DNA of 5,246 nucleotides from Rhodospirillaceae bacterium (lineage in GTDB: Bacteria; Pseudomonadota; Alphaproteobacteria; UBA8366; GCA-2717185), in NCBI GenBank assembly GCA_028817685.1, contig JAPPPC010000551.1:1-5246 (forward strand). The letters run 5' to 3'. A program made the translations under genes and the position numbers. The number at the start of each line of letters is the position of its first letter. Position 1 is the stretch's first letter. Below the pieces are notes generated by a model, which ran no database searches, was not told the origin of the DNA, and was given only the letters and a program-made list of their open reading frames with translations. Positions 1 through 5,246 of this stretch are shown here, piece after piece.

Positions 1-149
1 GCCGTGAAGTGGTCGGCAGCGTGACCCAGGCGCAGCTTCGCGAGATCGCCGAGGCGAAGATGGTAGATCTGAACGCCAATGATATTGAAGCGGCGATGAA
101 GATCATCGCGGGTTCGGCCCGTTCGATGGGCCTGGAAGTGTCGGGGTAA
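1..149 (+). CDS. rplK: 50S ribosomal protein L11, C-terminal fragment (5' end outside window)
   Basis: Only the last 48 complete codons are present, in the frame beginning at base 3 and ending with TAA at 147-149. The visible peptide starts REVVGSVTQAQLREIAEAK and ends with a helix-rich stretch (DLNANDIEAAMKIIAGSARS, then MGLEVSG). This is the conserved end of the L11 C-terminal domain, which binds the 23S rRNA GTPase-associated region; the N-terminal domain that contacts factors and thiostrepton lies upstream of the window. The gene is followed by rplA after 5 nt, the usual L11-L1 arrangement, so the two are almost certainly co-transcribed and may be translationally coupled. The protein is ordinary in every residue seen. 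Identity rests on the C-terminal pattern plus the gene order. Confidence 0.96.
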   Translation, partial: REVVGSVTQAQLREIAEAKMVDLNANDIEAAMKIIAGSARSMGLEVSG

Positions 150-154
150 GGGAT

Positions 155-859
155 ATGGCAGCGAAGAATACGAAACGCCGTAAAGGCATGATGGATAAGA
201 TCGACCGGTCGACGGAGGTCGCGGTTGAGGACGCCGTCAAGGCGCTCAAGGAATGCGCCAGCGCCAAGTTCGACGAGACGGTCGAGATCTCGATGAATCT
301 GGGTATCGATCCGCGCCATTCCGATCAGCAGGTCCGCGGCGTCGTGCAATTGCCGCACGGCACGGGCAAGACGGTCCGCGTGGCGGTGTTCGCCAAGGGC
401 GACAAGGCCGATGAGGCCAAGGCGGCCGGCGCGGATATCGTCGGCGCGGAAGATTTGGCCGAACGCATCCAGGGCGGCGAGATGAATTTCGACCGCTGCG
501 TCGCGACGCCGGACATGATGGCGATCGTCGGACGGCTCGGTAAGGTGCTGGGCCCGCGCGGTCTGATGCCGAACCCGAAGCTGGGTACGGTGACGCCGGA
601 TGTCGAGACGGCGGTCAAGGCGGCAAAGGGCGGCGAAGTGACCTTCCGGGCCGAGAAAGCCGGTGTCGTGCATGCGGGGATCGGCAAGGCGAGCTTTTCG
701 GAAGAGCAGTTGGCCGACAATGTGCGCGCCTTCGTCAAGGCGATTTCGAACGCCAAGCCCAGCGGTGCGAAGGGTACCTATATCAAGAAGGTGTCCGTTT
801 CTTCCACCATGGGTCCTGGCATGTCGTTGGAGATTGGCAGCGCGACGGACGCTGCGTAA
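155..859 (+). CDS. rplA: 50S ribosomal protein L1
   Basis: The 234-residue product has the usual bacterial L1 length. L1 binds 23S rRNA to form the mobile L1 stalk, which helps deacylated tRNA leave the E site; in E. coli it also represses its own L11-L1 mRNA. Family marks are PHGTGKTVRVAVFAKG in domain I, LGKVLGPRGLMPNPK at residues 128-142 (the L1 signature in domain II), and the C-terminal IGKASFSEEQLADNVRAFVK, which returns to domain I. The basic start MAAKNTKRRKG fits the family and supports the ATG at 155; the ATG codons at 188 and 191 would remove this conserved basic tail. The Shine-Dalgarno is poorly defined: the GGGG at 143-146 lies inside the end of rplK, and AAGGGA at 148-153 sits too close to the start. 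This suggests translation is partly coupled to rplK. The gene ends with TAA. Confidence 0.97.
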   Translation: MAAKNTKRRKGMMDKIDRSTEVAVEDAVKALKECASAKFDETVEISMNLGIDPRHSDQQVRGVVQLPHGTGKTVRVAVFAKGDKADEAKAAGADIVGAEDLAERIQGGEMNFDRCVATPDMMAIVGRLGKVLGPRGLMPNPKLGTVTPDVETAVKAAKGGEVTFRAEKAGVVHAGIGKASFSEEQLADNVRAFVKAISNAKPSGAKGTYIKKVSVSSTMGPGMSLEIGSATDAA

Positions 860-866
860 TGCGAAT

Positions 867-890
867 ACGCGGCCGGTTCGCCGGCCGCGT
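867..890 (+). terminator. GC-rich hairpin after rplA; possible partial terminator or processing site
   Basis: The arms ACGCGGCCGG (867-876) and CCGGCCGCGT (881-890) pair perfectly over 10 bp around a TTCG tetraloop, beginning 8 nt after the rplA stop codon. The stem is very stable, but only a short TTAT (890-893) follows it, so it is not a canonical intrinsic terminator. It may cause partial termination, protect the 3' end of rplKA mRNA, or mark a cleavage site between the L11-L1 and L10-L12 parts of the transcript. The hairpin is seen directly; its role is inferred. Confidence 0.5.
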
Positions 891-924
891 TATCACGAGG
901 TGCTGAAGTTTGGCACACCGTGAA

Positions 925-990
925 CTGTCCGAGACTGCAGGCGCCGCCTTCACCGGCGGTTTAATTGGGAAACCGGCCTGCAAGAGACAG
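925..990 (+). promoter_or_regulatory. Kink-turn hairpin, predicted L10-L12 binding site
   Basis: Stem CTGTC (925-929) with GACAG (986-990) is followed on the 5' strand by a three-base bulge CGA (930-932). Tandem sheared pairs G933-A985 and A934-G984 come next, then C935-A983, then stem TGCAGGC (936-942) with GCCTGCA (976-982). This matches the kink-turn consensus position by position. A small apical stem, CCGCC (944-948) with GGCGG (955-959), lies inside. Pairing was worked out by eye. Placement just upstream of rplJ makes L10(L12)n the expected ligand. Confidence 0.82.
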
Positions 991-1120
991 GAGGTCGAGA
1001 GTCACACCGGTACAGCCGGCTTGGCTTGAACCTCTCGGACAGGAGAGTCGGGTGCGGTGGTTTGTGAGACCGTGCTCATCCTGAAACGGCTGCGCTCCGC
1101 AAGGGGGCGGCTAATAGATC

Positions 1121-1124
1121 GGAG
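1121..1124 (+). promoter_or_regulatory. Shine-Dalgarno of rplJ, fixes the GTG start
   Basis: GGAG lies 8 nt before the GTG at 1133 and is the only good Shine-Dalgarno nearby, which supports that non-ATG start. It can pair with an upstream CTCCG (1095-1099, to CGGAG at 1120-1124), so it could be masked in one leader conformation. Confidence 0.8.
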
Positions 1125-1132
1125 ACGAAAGA

Positions 1133-1642
1133 GTGGACCGATCACGTAAAGAAGCGCTCGTTGCTGAATTGCATCAGACCTTCGAGGACACGAACCTGGT
1201 CGTCGTCACCCAGCAATCCGGGCTGACGGTTCAGGAAGTGACCGCGCTTCGCAGTGAAATGCGCGAGGAAGGCGCCAGTTTCCGGGTAACCAAAAACCGG
1301 TTGGCCAAAATCGCGTTGCAAGGGACGAAGTTCGAGCCGCTGACGGACACCTTCACGGGTCCGACGGCGATCGCCGTGTCGGAGGATCCGGTGGCTGCCG
1401 CCAAGGTGGCCGTCGAGTTCGCCAACAAGAACGACAAGCTGACGATCGTCGGCGGTGCGTTGGGCGAGAAGGTCCTGGACGTCAATGACGTCAAGGCCCT
1501 GGCGAAACTTCCGTCGCTCGATGAACTGCGCGGCAAGATCGTGGGACTGCTTCAGGCACCGGCCGGCAAGATCGTGGGCGTGATGAACGCGCCGGCGGGT
1601 CAACTTGCCCGTGTCTTCAGTGCTTACGGCAGTTCGGAATGA
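1133..1642 (+). CDS. rplJ: 50S ribosomal protein L10 (stalk base)
   Basis: The 169-residue product starts at GTG with MDRSRKEALVAELHQTFEDT, the usual alphaproteobacterial L10 opening. L10 anchors the L12 dimers to 23S rRNA next to L11 and so builds the stalk that recruits EF-Tu, EF-G, IF2 and release factors. The N-terminal rRNA-binding domain covers about residues 1-110 and includes the conserved EGASFRVTKNRLAKIAL. The tail is a long helix of three 11-residue units (134-144 GKIVGLLQAPA, 145-155 GKIVGVMNAPA, 156-166 GQLARVFSAYG), the part that binds L12 dimers. The gene is preceded by its autoregulatory leader and followed by rplL after 49 nt. GTG plus a four-base Shine-Dalgarno suggests lower initiation than at rplL, in line with L10 being needed in fewer copies. 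It ends with TGA at 1640-1642. Confidence 0.97.
   Translation: MDRSRKEALVAELHQTFEDTNLVVVTQQSGLTVQEVTALRSEMREEGASFRVTKNRLAKIALQGTKFEPLTDTFTGPTAIAVSEDPVAAAKVAVEFANKNDKLTIVGGALGEKVLDVNDVKALAKLPSLDELRGKIVGLLQAPAGKIVGVMNAPAGQLARVFSAYGSSE
1531..1578 (+). repeat. 15-bp direct repeat inside rplJ, 33 bp apart
   Basis: CGGCAAGATCGTGGG occurs at 1531-1545 and again at 1564-1578. The offset is exactly 33 bp, or 11 codons, and both copies encode GKIVG. The repeat reflects the helical periodicity of the L12-binding tail of L10 and not a mobile element. Near-identical codons suggest a fairly recent in-frame duplication or gene conversion, though selection for the same peptide would also explain it. Confidence 0.8.
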
Positions 1643-1680
1643 TGCAAAGACGCGAAACGAAAACCGAGACATTCAAGCCT

Positions 1681-1685
1681 AGGAG
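1681..1685 (+). promoter_or_regulatory. Strong Shine-Dalgarno of rplL
   Basis: AGGAG lies 6 nt before the ATG at 1692 in an AT-rich context (TTAAAC). It is the best Shine-Dalgarno in the window, which fits the need for several L12 copies per L10. Confidence 0.85.
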
Positions 1686-1691
1686 TTAAAC

Positions 1692-2072
1692 ATGCCTGAT
1701 TTAGAAAAACTTGCTGAGGATCTGTCGGCCCTGACAGTCCTCGAAGCTGCCGATCTGTCGAAGATGCTCGAAGAGAAATGGGGCGTTTCGGCTGCGGCAC
1801 CGGTCGCGGTTGCCGCGGCCCCGGGTGCGGCCGATGGCGGCGGCGACGCGTCTGAAGAACAGACCGAATTCGACGTCATCCTTGCCTCGTTCGGCGACAA
1901 GAAGATCAATGTCATTAAGGAAGTTCGTGGCATCACCGGGCTCGGCCTGAAGGAAGCCAAGGACTTGGTCGAAGGCGCGCCGAAGCCGGTTAAGGAAGGC
2001 GTTGCCAAGGACGAAGCCGAAGAAATCAAGAAGAAACTTGAGGAAGCAGGCGCTACCGTTGAACTCAAGTAG
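1692..2072 (+). CDS. rplL: 50S ribosomal protein L7/L12
   Basis: The 126-residue acidic protein is of normal family length. L12 dimers hang from the L10 tail and stimulate the GTPases of translation. Residues 1-32 (MPDLEKLAEDLSALTVLEAA onward) form the N-terminal dimerisation and L10-binding domain. Residues 33-53 are a flexible Ala/Pro/Gly hinge (SAAAPVAVAAAPGAADGGGD). Residues 55-126 are the globular factor-binding domain, with KKINVIKEVRGITGLGLKEA (70-89) forming the conserved factor-contact helices and the terminal EEAGATVELK. Early codons are AT-rich, including a TTA leucine, which favours open mRNA at the start. The gene shares its regulation with rplJ through the upstream leader and ends in TAG. 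No residue expected in the family appears to be missing. Confidence 0.98.
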   Translation: MPDLEKLAEDLSALTVLEAADLSKMLEEKWGVSAAAPVAVAAAPGAADGGGDASEEQTEFDVILASFGDKKINVIKEVRGITGLGLKEAKDLVEGAPKPVKEGVAKDEAEEIKKKLEEAGATVELK

Positions 2073-2095
2073 CACCAAAAAGCCTATTAGAGTGG

Positions 2096-2126
2096 CGAGG
2101 GGCGCGCCGTTTGGCGTTGCCCCTCG
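2096..2126 (+). promoter_or_regulatory. Stable hairpin in the rplL-rpoB spacer, possible attenuator or RNase III-type processing site
   Basis: CGAGGGGC (2096-2103) pairs with GCCCCTCG (2119-2126). The stem continues through a G-U pair (2104 with 2118) and, after a bulged T at 2117, CGCC (2105-2108) with GGCG (2113-2116) around a GTTT loop. That gives about 13 pairs. No T-run follows, so complete termination is unlikely. E. coli has both an attenuator and an RNase III site in the equivalent spacer; a similar job is inferred here from position only. The rest of the spacer holds a competing hairpin (2122-2151) and the rpoB Shine-Dalgarno. Confidence 0.6.
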
Positions 2127-2185
2127 GCGTGCTGGCACCGGGCGCCCGAGGCGCGCGGTTGTCAGGTGCTTATGTCAGTTAAGAC

Positions 2186-2190
2186 GAGGA
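2186..2190 (+). promoter_or_regulatory. Shine-Dalgarno of rpoB
   Basis: GAGGA lies 6 nt before the ATG at 2197 and selects that start over the out-of-frame ATG at 2172. CGAGG (2185-2189) is complementary to CCTCG (2122-2126) in the spacer hairpin, a weak hint that folding could touch rpoB initiation. Confidence 0.8.
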
Positions 2191-2196
2191 TAGATT

Positions 2197-5100
2197 ATGG
2201 CGAAGTCGTTCACGGCTCGGAAACGTATTCGGAAAAGCTTTGGTCGGATCGCGGAGGTCGCGCCTCTGCCGAACCTGATCGAGGTGCAGAAAGCGTCTTA
2301 CGATACGTTTCTATTGCAGCGCGAAGACGAAAGCTCGCGGCTTGAGGAAGTTTTCAAGTCGGTCTTCCCGATTCGGGATTTTTCCGAGCGGTCGCAGTTG
2401 GAGTTCGTGCGCTACGAGTTGGAAGACCCGAAATACGACGTCGAGGAATGCCAACAGCGCGGCATGACCTACGGGGCGCCGCTGAAGGTGACCCTGCGGC
2501 TCGTCGTTTGGGACGTGGACGAGGAGACCGGCGCCAAATCGATCCGGGATATCAAGGAACAGGACGTCTATATGGGCGACATGCCGCTCATGACGCCGAA
2601 TGGGACATTTATCGTCAATGGCACGGAGCGGGTCATCGTCAGCCAGATGCACCGCTCGCCGGGCGTTTTCTTCGATCATGACAAGGGCAAGACTCATTCG
2701 TCCGGCAAGTTCCTGCACGCCGCGCGGGTGATCCCCTATCGCGGCTCCTGGCTCGACTTCGAGTTCGATGCCAAGGATCTGGCCTATGTCCGTATCGACC
2801 GCCGGCGCAAGCTGCCGGCGACGACGCTGCTGCTCGCGCTCGACAGCGATGCCACGCAAGCGCGGCGCGAGGAGTTGGCGCGCGAAGGGGCCGTGCTGGC
2901 ACCGGAAGAGGCCACAGGCATGTCGCCGGAAGATATCCTCAAATTCTTCTACGATGTCATCGAGTACAGCCGAAACAAGGATGGCTGGAAGACGGCATTC
3001 GACGGCGAGCGCATTCGTGGATCGAAGCTGAACTTCGACCTCGTCAACGCGTCGAACGGCAAGGTCGTCGCGGAAGCCGGAGCCAAAGTAACGCCGCGCC
3101 TGCTGCGCACCCTGGATGAAGCGAAGGTCAAGGATATCCGCGTCACGAACGAGGAATTGATCGGCCGTTATATCGGCAGCGACATCATCAATGAGGAGAC
3201 CGGTGAGGTTCTGGTCGAGGGCGGCGATGAGATCACCGAAGAGACGTTCGAACTGCTGACCGAGGAGAAGGTCGATGCGTTGACCCTTCTCGCGATCGAC
3301 CATGTGAATGTCGGGCCGTATATCCGCAATACGTTGGCGATCGACAAGAATACCTCGCGTGAGGACGCGCTGATCGACATCTACCGGGTCATGCGCCCGG
3401 GCGAACCGCCGACGTTGGAGACGGCGGAAGCGATGTTCAACAGCCTGTTTTTCGCCAGCGAACGCTACGATCTGTCTTCGGTCGGCCGGGTGAAGATGAA
3501 TTCCCGGCTGGACCTGGAAACGGACGACAAGATCCGTGTCCTGCGCAAGGAAGACATTCTCGCCATCGTCAAGGTCCTGTGCGACCTGAAGGACGGCAAG
3601 GGCGAGATCGACGACATCGATCATCTCGGCAACCGCCGGGTCCGGTCGGTCGGCGAACTGATGGAAAACCAGTACCGTATCGGTCTGCTACGCATGGAGC
3701 GGGCGATCCGCGAACGGATGAGCTCTGTCGATATCGACTCCGTCATGCCGCACGATTTGATCAATGCGAAACCGGCGGCCGCCGCGGTCCGCGAATTCTT
3801 CGGCTCCTCGCAGCTGTCGCAATTCATGGATCAGACCAATCCGCTGGCCGAGATCACCCACAAACGCCGCCTGTCGGCGCTTGGCCCGGGCGGTTTGACC
3901 CGCGAGCGTGCCGGCTTCGAGGTGCGCGACGTGCATCCGACCCACTATGGCCGGATTTGCCCGATTGAGACGCCGGAAGGTCCGAATATCGGGCTGATCA
4001 ACAGCTTGGCGACCTTCGCCCGGGTCAATAAGTACGGTTTCATCGAGTCGCCGTACCGCAAGGTGGAGGACGGCAAGGTTACCGACGACGTCATGTACGT
4101 CTCGGCGATGGATGAAGGCCGCTACACGATCGCGCAGGCCAACGCGGAACTCGACAGCAAGGGCAGCTTCGTCGAGGAGCTGATCAGCTGCCGGGCCGGA
4201 GGCGACTACATCGTCTCGCGGTCGGAAGATATCGACATGATGGACGTGTCGCCGAAGCAGATCGTTTCGGTCGCCGCGGCGTTGATCCCGTTCCTGGAGA
4301 ATGACGACGCCAACCGGGCGCTGATGGGCTCGAACATGCAGCGTCAGGCGGTGCCGCTGATCCGCAGTGACGCTCCGCTGGTCGGTACCGGCATGGAAGA
4401 GCGCGTTGCGCGCGACTCCGGCGTGACGATTATCGCCCGCCGGGCCGGCACGGTGGTCCAGGTCGATGCGACCCGGATCGTGGTCAGCGCCGTCGAGGAC
4501 AGCAGCTCGAGTGAAGGGACGCCAGGCGTCGATATCTACAACCTGTTGAAGTTCCAGCGTTCCAACCAGAACACCTGCATCACGCAGCATCCGCTGGTGA
4601 AGGTCGGCGACAAGGTGGAGGCCGGCGATATCGTTGCCGACGGGCCCTCGACCAATCTCGGCGAGCTGGCGCTGGGCCGTAATCTGCTCTGCGCCTTCAT
4701 GCCGTGGAATGGTTACAACTTTGAGGACTCGATCCTGATTTCCGAGCGGATCGTGCGCGAAGACGAACTCACCTCGATCCATATCGAAGAGTTCGAGGCG
4801 ATGGCGCGCGACACCAAGCTGGGCCAGGAAGAAATCACCCGCGATATTCCGAATGTCGGCGAAGAGGCGCTCAAGAATCTCGACGAGGCCGGCATCGTCT
4901 ATATCGGCGCGGAGGTCCAGGCCGGCGACATCCTGGTCGGCAAGGTGACGCCGAAGGGCGAGTCGCCGATGCCCCCGGAAGAAAAGCTGTTGCGGGCGAT
5001 CTTCGGCGAGAAGGCCTCGGACGTGCGCGACACCTCTCTCAGAGTGCCGCCGGGCGTCAATGGCACGGTCGTCGAGGTTCGCGTGTTCTCGCGCCGCGGT

Positions 5101-5246
5101 GTCGACAAGGACGAACGGGCGCTGGCGAACGAGCGGGCGGAGATCGAACGGCTCGCCAAGGACCGTGATGACGAGAAGACCATTCTCGAGCGCTGGTTCT
5201 ACGACCGGCTGAAATCGCTGCTGCTGAACCACACGGTGACCGGCGG
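2197..5246 (+). CDS. rpoB: DNA-directed RNA polymerase subunit beta, 5' part (3' end outside window)
   Basis: The frame is open for 1016 codons with no stop, out of roughly 1390 expected in Alphaproteobacteria. Beta forms one jaw and half of the active centre of RNA polymerase. The start MAKSFTARKRIRKSFGRIAE is typical. Seen in order are VSQMHRSPGVFFDHDKGKT from 148 (the N-terminal rifampicin cluster region; Q150 matches E. coli Q148), an extra segment at about 217-240 in the lobe, and the main rifampicin region at 536-562. Next come PIETPEGPNIGLINSLATFA from 589 and the active-centre motif FMPWNGYNFEDS (834-845), with E843 and D844 matching E. coli E813 and D814. GEKASDVRD (937-945) leads into the lineage-variable region that is SI2 in E. 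coli, where the window ends. The catalytic lysines lie beyond the edge. Co-transcription with rplJL is expected, with rpoC downstream. Confidence 0.98.
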   Translation, partial: MAKSFTARKRIRKSFGRIAEVAPLPNLIEVQKASYDTFLLQREDESSRLEEVFKSVFPIRDFSERSQLEFVRYELEDPKYDVEECQQRGMTYGAPLKVTLRLVVWDVDEETGAKSIRDIKEQDVYMGDMPLMTPNGTFIVNGTERVIVSQMHRSPGVFFDHDKGKTHSSGKFLHAARVIPYRGSWLDFEFDAKDLAYVRIDRRRKLPATTLLLALDSDATQARREELAREGAVLAPEEATGMSPEDILKFFYDVIEYSRNKDGWKTAFDGERIRGSKLNFDLVNASNGKVVAEAGAKVTPRLLRTLDEAKVKDIRVTNEELIGRYIGSDIINEETGEVLVEGGDEITEETFELLTEEKVDALTLLAIDHVNVGPYIRNTLAIDKNTSREDALIDIYRVMRPGEPPTLETAEAMFNSLFFASERYDLSSVGRVKMNSRLDLETDDKIRVLRKEDILAIVKVLCDLKDGKGEIDDIDHLGNRRVRSVGELMENQYRIGLLRMERAIRERMSSVDIDSVMPHDLINAKPAAAAVREFFGSSQLSQFMDQTNPLAEITHKRRLSALGPGGLTRERAGFEVRDVHPTHYGRICPIETPEGPNIGLINSLATFARVNKYGFIESPYRKVEDGKVTDDVMYVSAMDEGRYTIAQANAELDSKGSFVEELISCRAGGDYIVSRSEDIDMMDVSPKQIVSVAAALIPFLENDDANRALMGSNMQRQAVPLIRSDAPLVGTGMEERVARDSGVTIIARRAGTVVQVDATRIVVSAVEDSSSSEGTPGVDIYNLLKFQRSNQNTCITQHPLVKVGDKVEAGDIVADGPSTNLGELALGRNLLCAFMPWNGYNFEDSILISERIVREDELTSIHIEEFEAMARDTKLGQEEITRDIPNVGEEALKNLDEAGIVYIGAEVQAGDILVGKVTPKGESPMPPEEKLLRAIFGEKASDVRDTSLRVPPGVNGTVVEVRVFSRRGVDKDERALANERAEIERLAKDRDDEKTILERWFYDRLKSLLLNHTVTG
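3802..3882 (+). other. rpoB: Rifampicin-resistance-determining region of rpoB (wild-type pattern)
   Basis: Residues 536-562 match E. coli 507-533 with a constant offset of 29. The common resistance positions all carry the sensitive residue: Q542 (E. coli Q513), D545 (D516), H555 (H526), R558 (R529), S560 (S531) and L562 (L533). Differences from E. coli are T547 (N518), A551 (S522) and L559 (I530). T547 and A551 are, as far as I recall, common in Alphaproteobacteria. The sequence therefore predicts a rifampicin-susceptible polymerase; permeability and efflux are not visible here. Confidence 0.85.

Larger units (their letters stand above)
914..1132 (+). promoter_or_regulatory. L10 (rplJ) autoregulatory mRNA leader
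   Basis: This is most of the 273-nt non-coding stretch between rplA and rplJ. I find no credible gene in it and no convincing -35/-10 pair. Its 5' half folds into a kink-turn hairpin (925-990), the structure that the L10(L12)n complex recognises in rplJ leaders (L10_leader family). Other stems are visible downstream: CTCTC/GAGAG (1032-1036 with 1043-1047) and CGCTCC/GGGGCG (1093-1098 with 1104-1109, with one G-U pair). In E. coli, excess L10-L12 bound to the leader blocks rplJL translation; in Bacillus the same kind of leader works through transcription attenuation. No stem here is followed by a T-tract, so translational control is the likelier mode. The exact 5' boundary cannot be seen. Confidence 0.85.

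Noticed and set aside
188..193. Internal ATG codons at 188 and 191 as alternative rplA starts
   Set aside because: They would remove the conserved basic N-terminal tail of L1 and leave an unusually long gap after rplK. The start at 155 gives the standard 234-residue length.
914..1009. Direct repeat CACACCG at 914-920 and 1003-1009 as a possible operator
   Set aside because: Seven bases with no symmetry, 89 bp apart, in a structured leader is easily expected by chance. I see no matching third copy or nearby promoter.
1026..1054. TTGAAC in the rplJ leader as a possible -35 box
   Set aside because: At the proper 17-bp spacing the next hexamer is CGGGTG, which is not a -10 element. The stretch is better explained by leader RNA pairing.
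2172..2345. Out-of-frame ATG before rpoB opening a 57-codon frame (MSVKTRIDYGEVVHG...)
   Set aside because: It overlaps the rpoB start in another frame, has a weaker ribosome site than the rpoB ATG, and its peptide is a frame-shifted reading of the conserved RpoB N-terminus.
3802..3882. T547 and A551 in the rifampicin region as resistance changes
   Set aside because: They differ from E. coli, but from memory such residues are common in alphaproteobacterial RpoB, and all main resistance positions are wild-type. They look like lineage variation.
2311..5232. Long minus-strand open frames opposite rpoB (2311-3624 and 3688-5232)
   Set aside because: They lie wholly inside a clear rpoB on the + strand. 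Their products are arginine-, aspartate- and leucine-rich, as expected from reading GC-rich codons backwards, and resemble no family I know. They are side effects of rpoB codon bias.

Overview
This window is a conserved chromosomal ribosomal-protein/RNA-polymerase operon, read entirely on the + strand in the order rplK (3' end only), rplA, rplJ, rplL, rpoB (5' three-quarters). The DNA is GC-rich. The RpoB rifampicin region and flanks (for example GRICPIETPEGPNIGLINS followed by LATFARVNKYGF) and the MDRSRKEAL start of L10 are typical of Alphaproteobacteria. A short insertion in the RpoB lobe points tentatively to a Rhodospirillales-like lineage; this is from memory of the families, not a search.

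Layout: bases 1-149 encode the C-terminal end of L11. Bases 155-859 encode L1 and follow after only 5 nt. Bases 860-1132 are a 273-nt non-coding leader. It starts with a perfect 10-bp GC hairpin and then holds an RNA that fits the autoregulatory L10 (rplJ) leader, including a textbook kink-turn. Bases 1133-1642 (GTG start) encode L10 and 1692-2072 encode L7/L12. A 124-nt spacer (2073-2196) carries a strong hairpin that can refold into a competing one. rpoB starts at 2197 and runs off the right edge at residue 1016.

The genes work together. L11 and L1 bind 23S rRNA near the factor-binding site and the E site. L10 and L12 form the ribosomal stalk that recruits translation factors. RpoB is the RNA polymerase beta subunit. 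The leaders are where ribosomal-protein and polymerase output would be set apart: L10(L12)n is expected to bind its own leader and repress rplJL, and the rplL-rpoB spacer is a natural place to reduce or process the transcript before rpoB.

I see no mobile element, CRISPR array, tRNA, rRNA or novel gene system. The coding content is housekeeping. The points worth a second look are RNA structures (a kink-turn that competes exactly with a 10-bp long-range helix, a possible rplJ Shine-Dalgarno mask, and the switchable rplL-rpoB hairpins) and a threefold 11-residue repeat in the L12-binding tail of L10.
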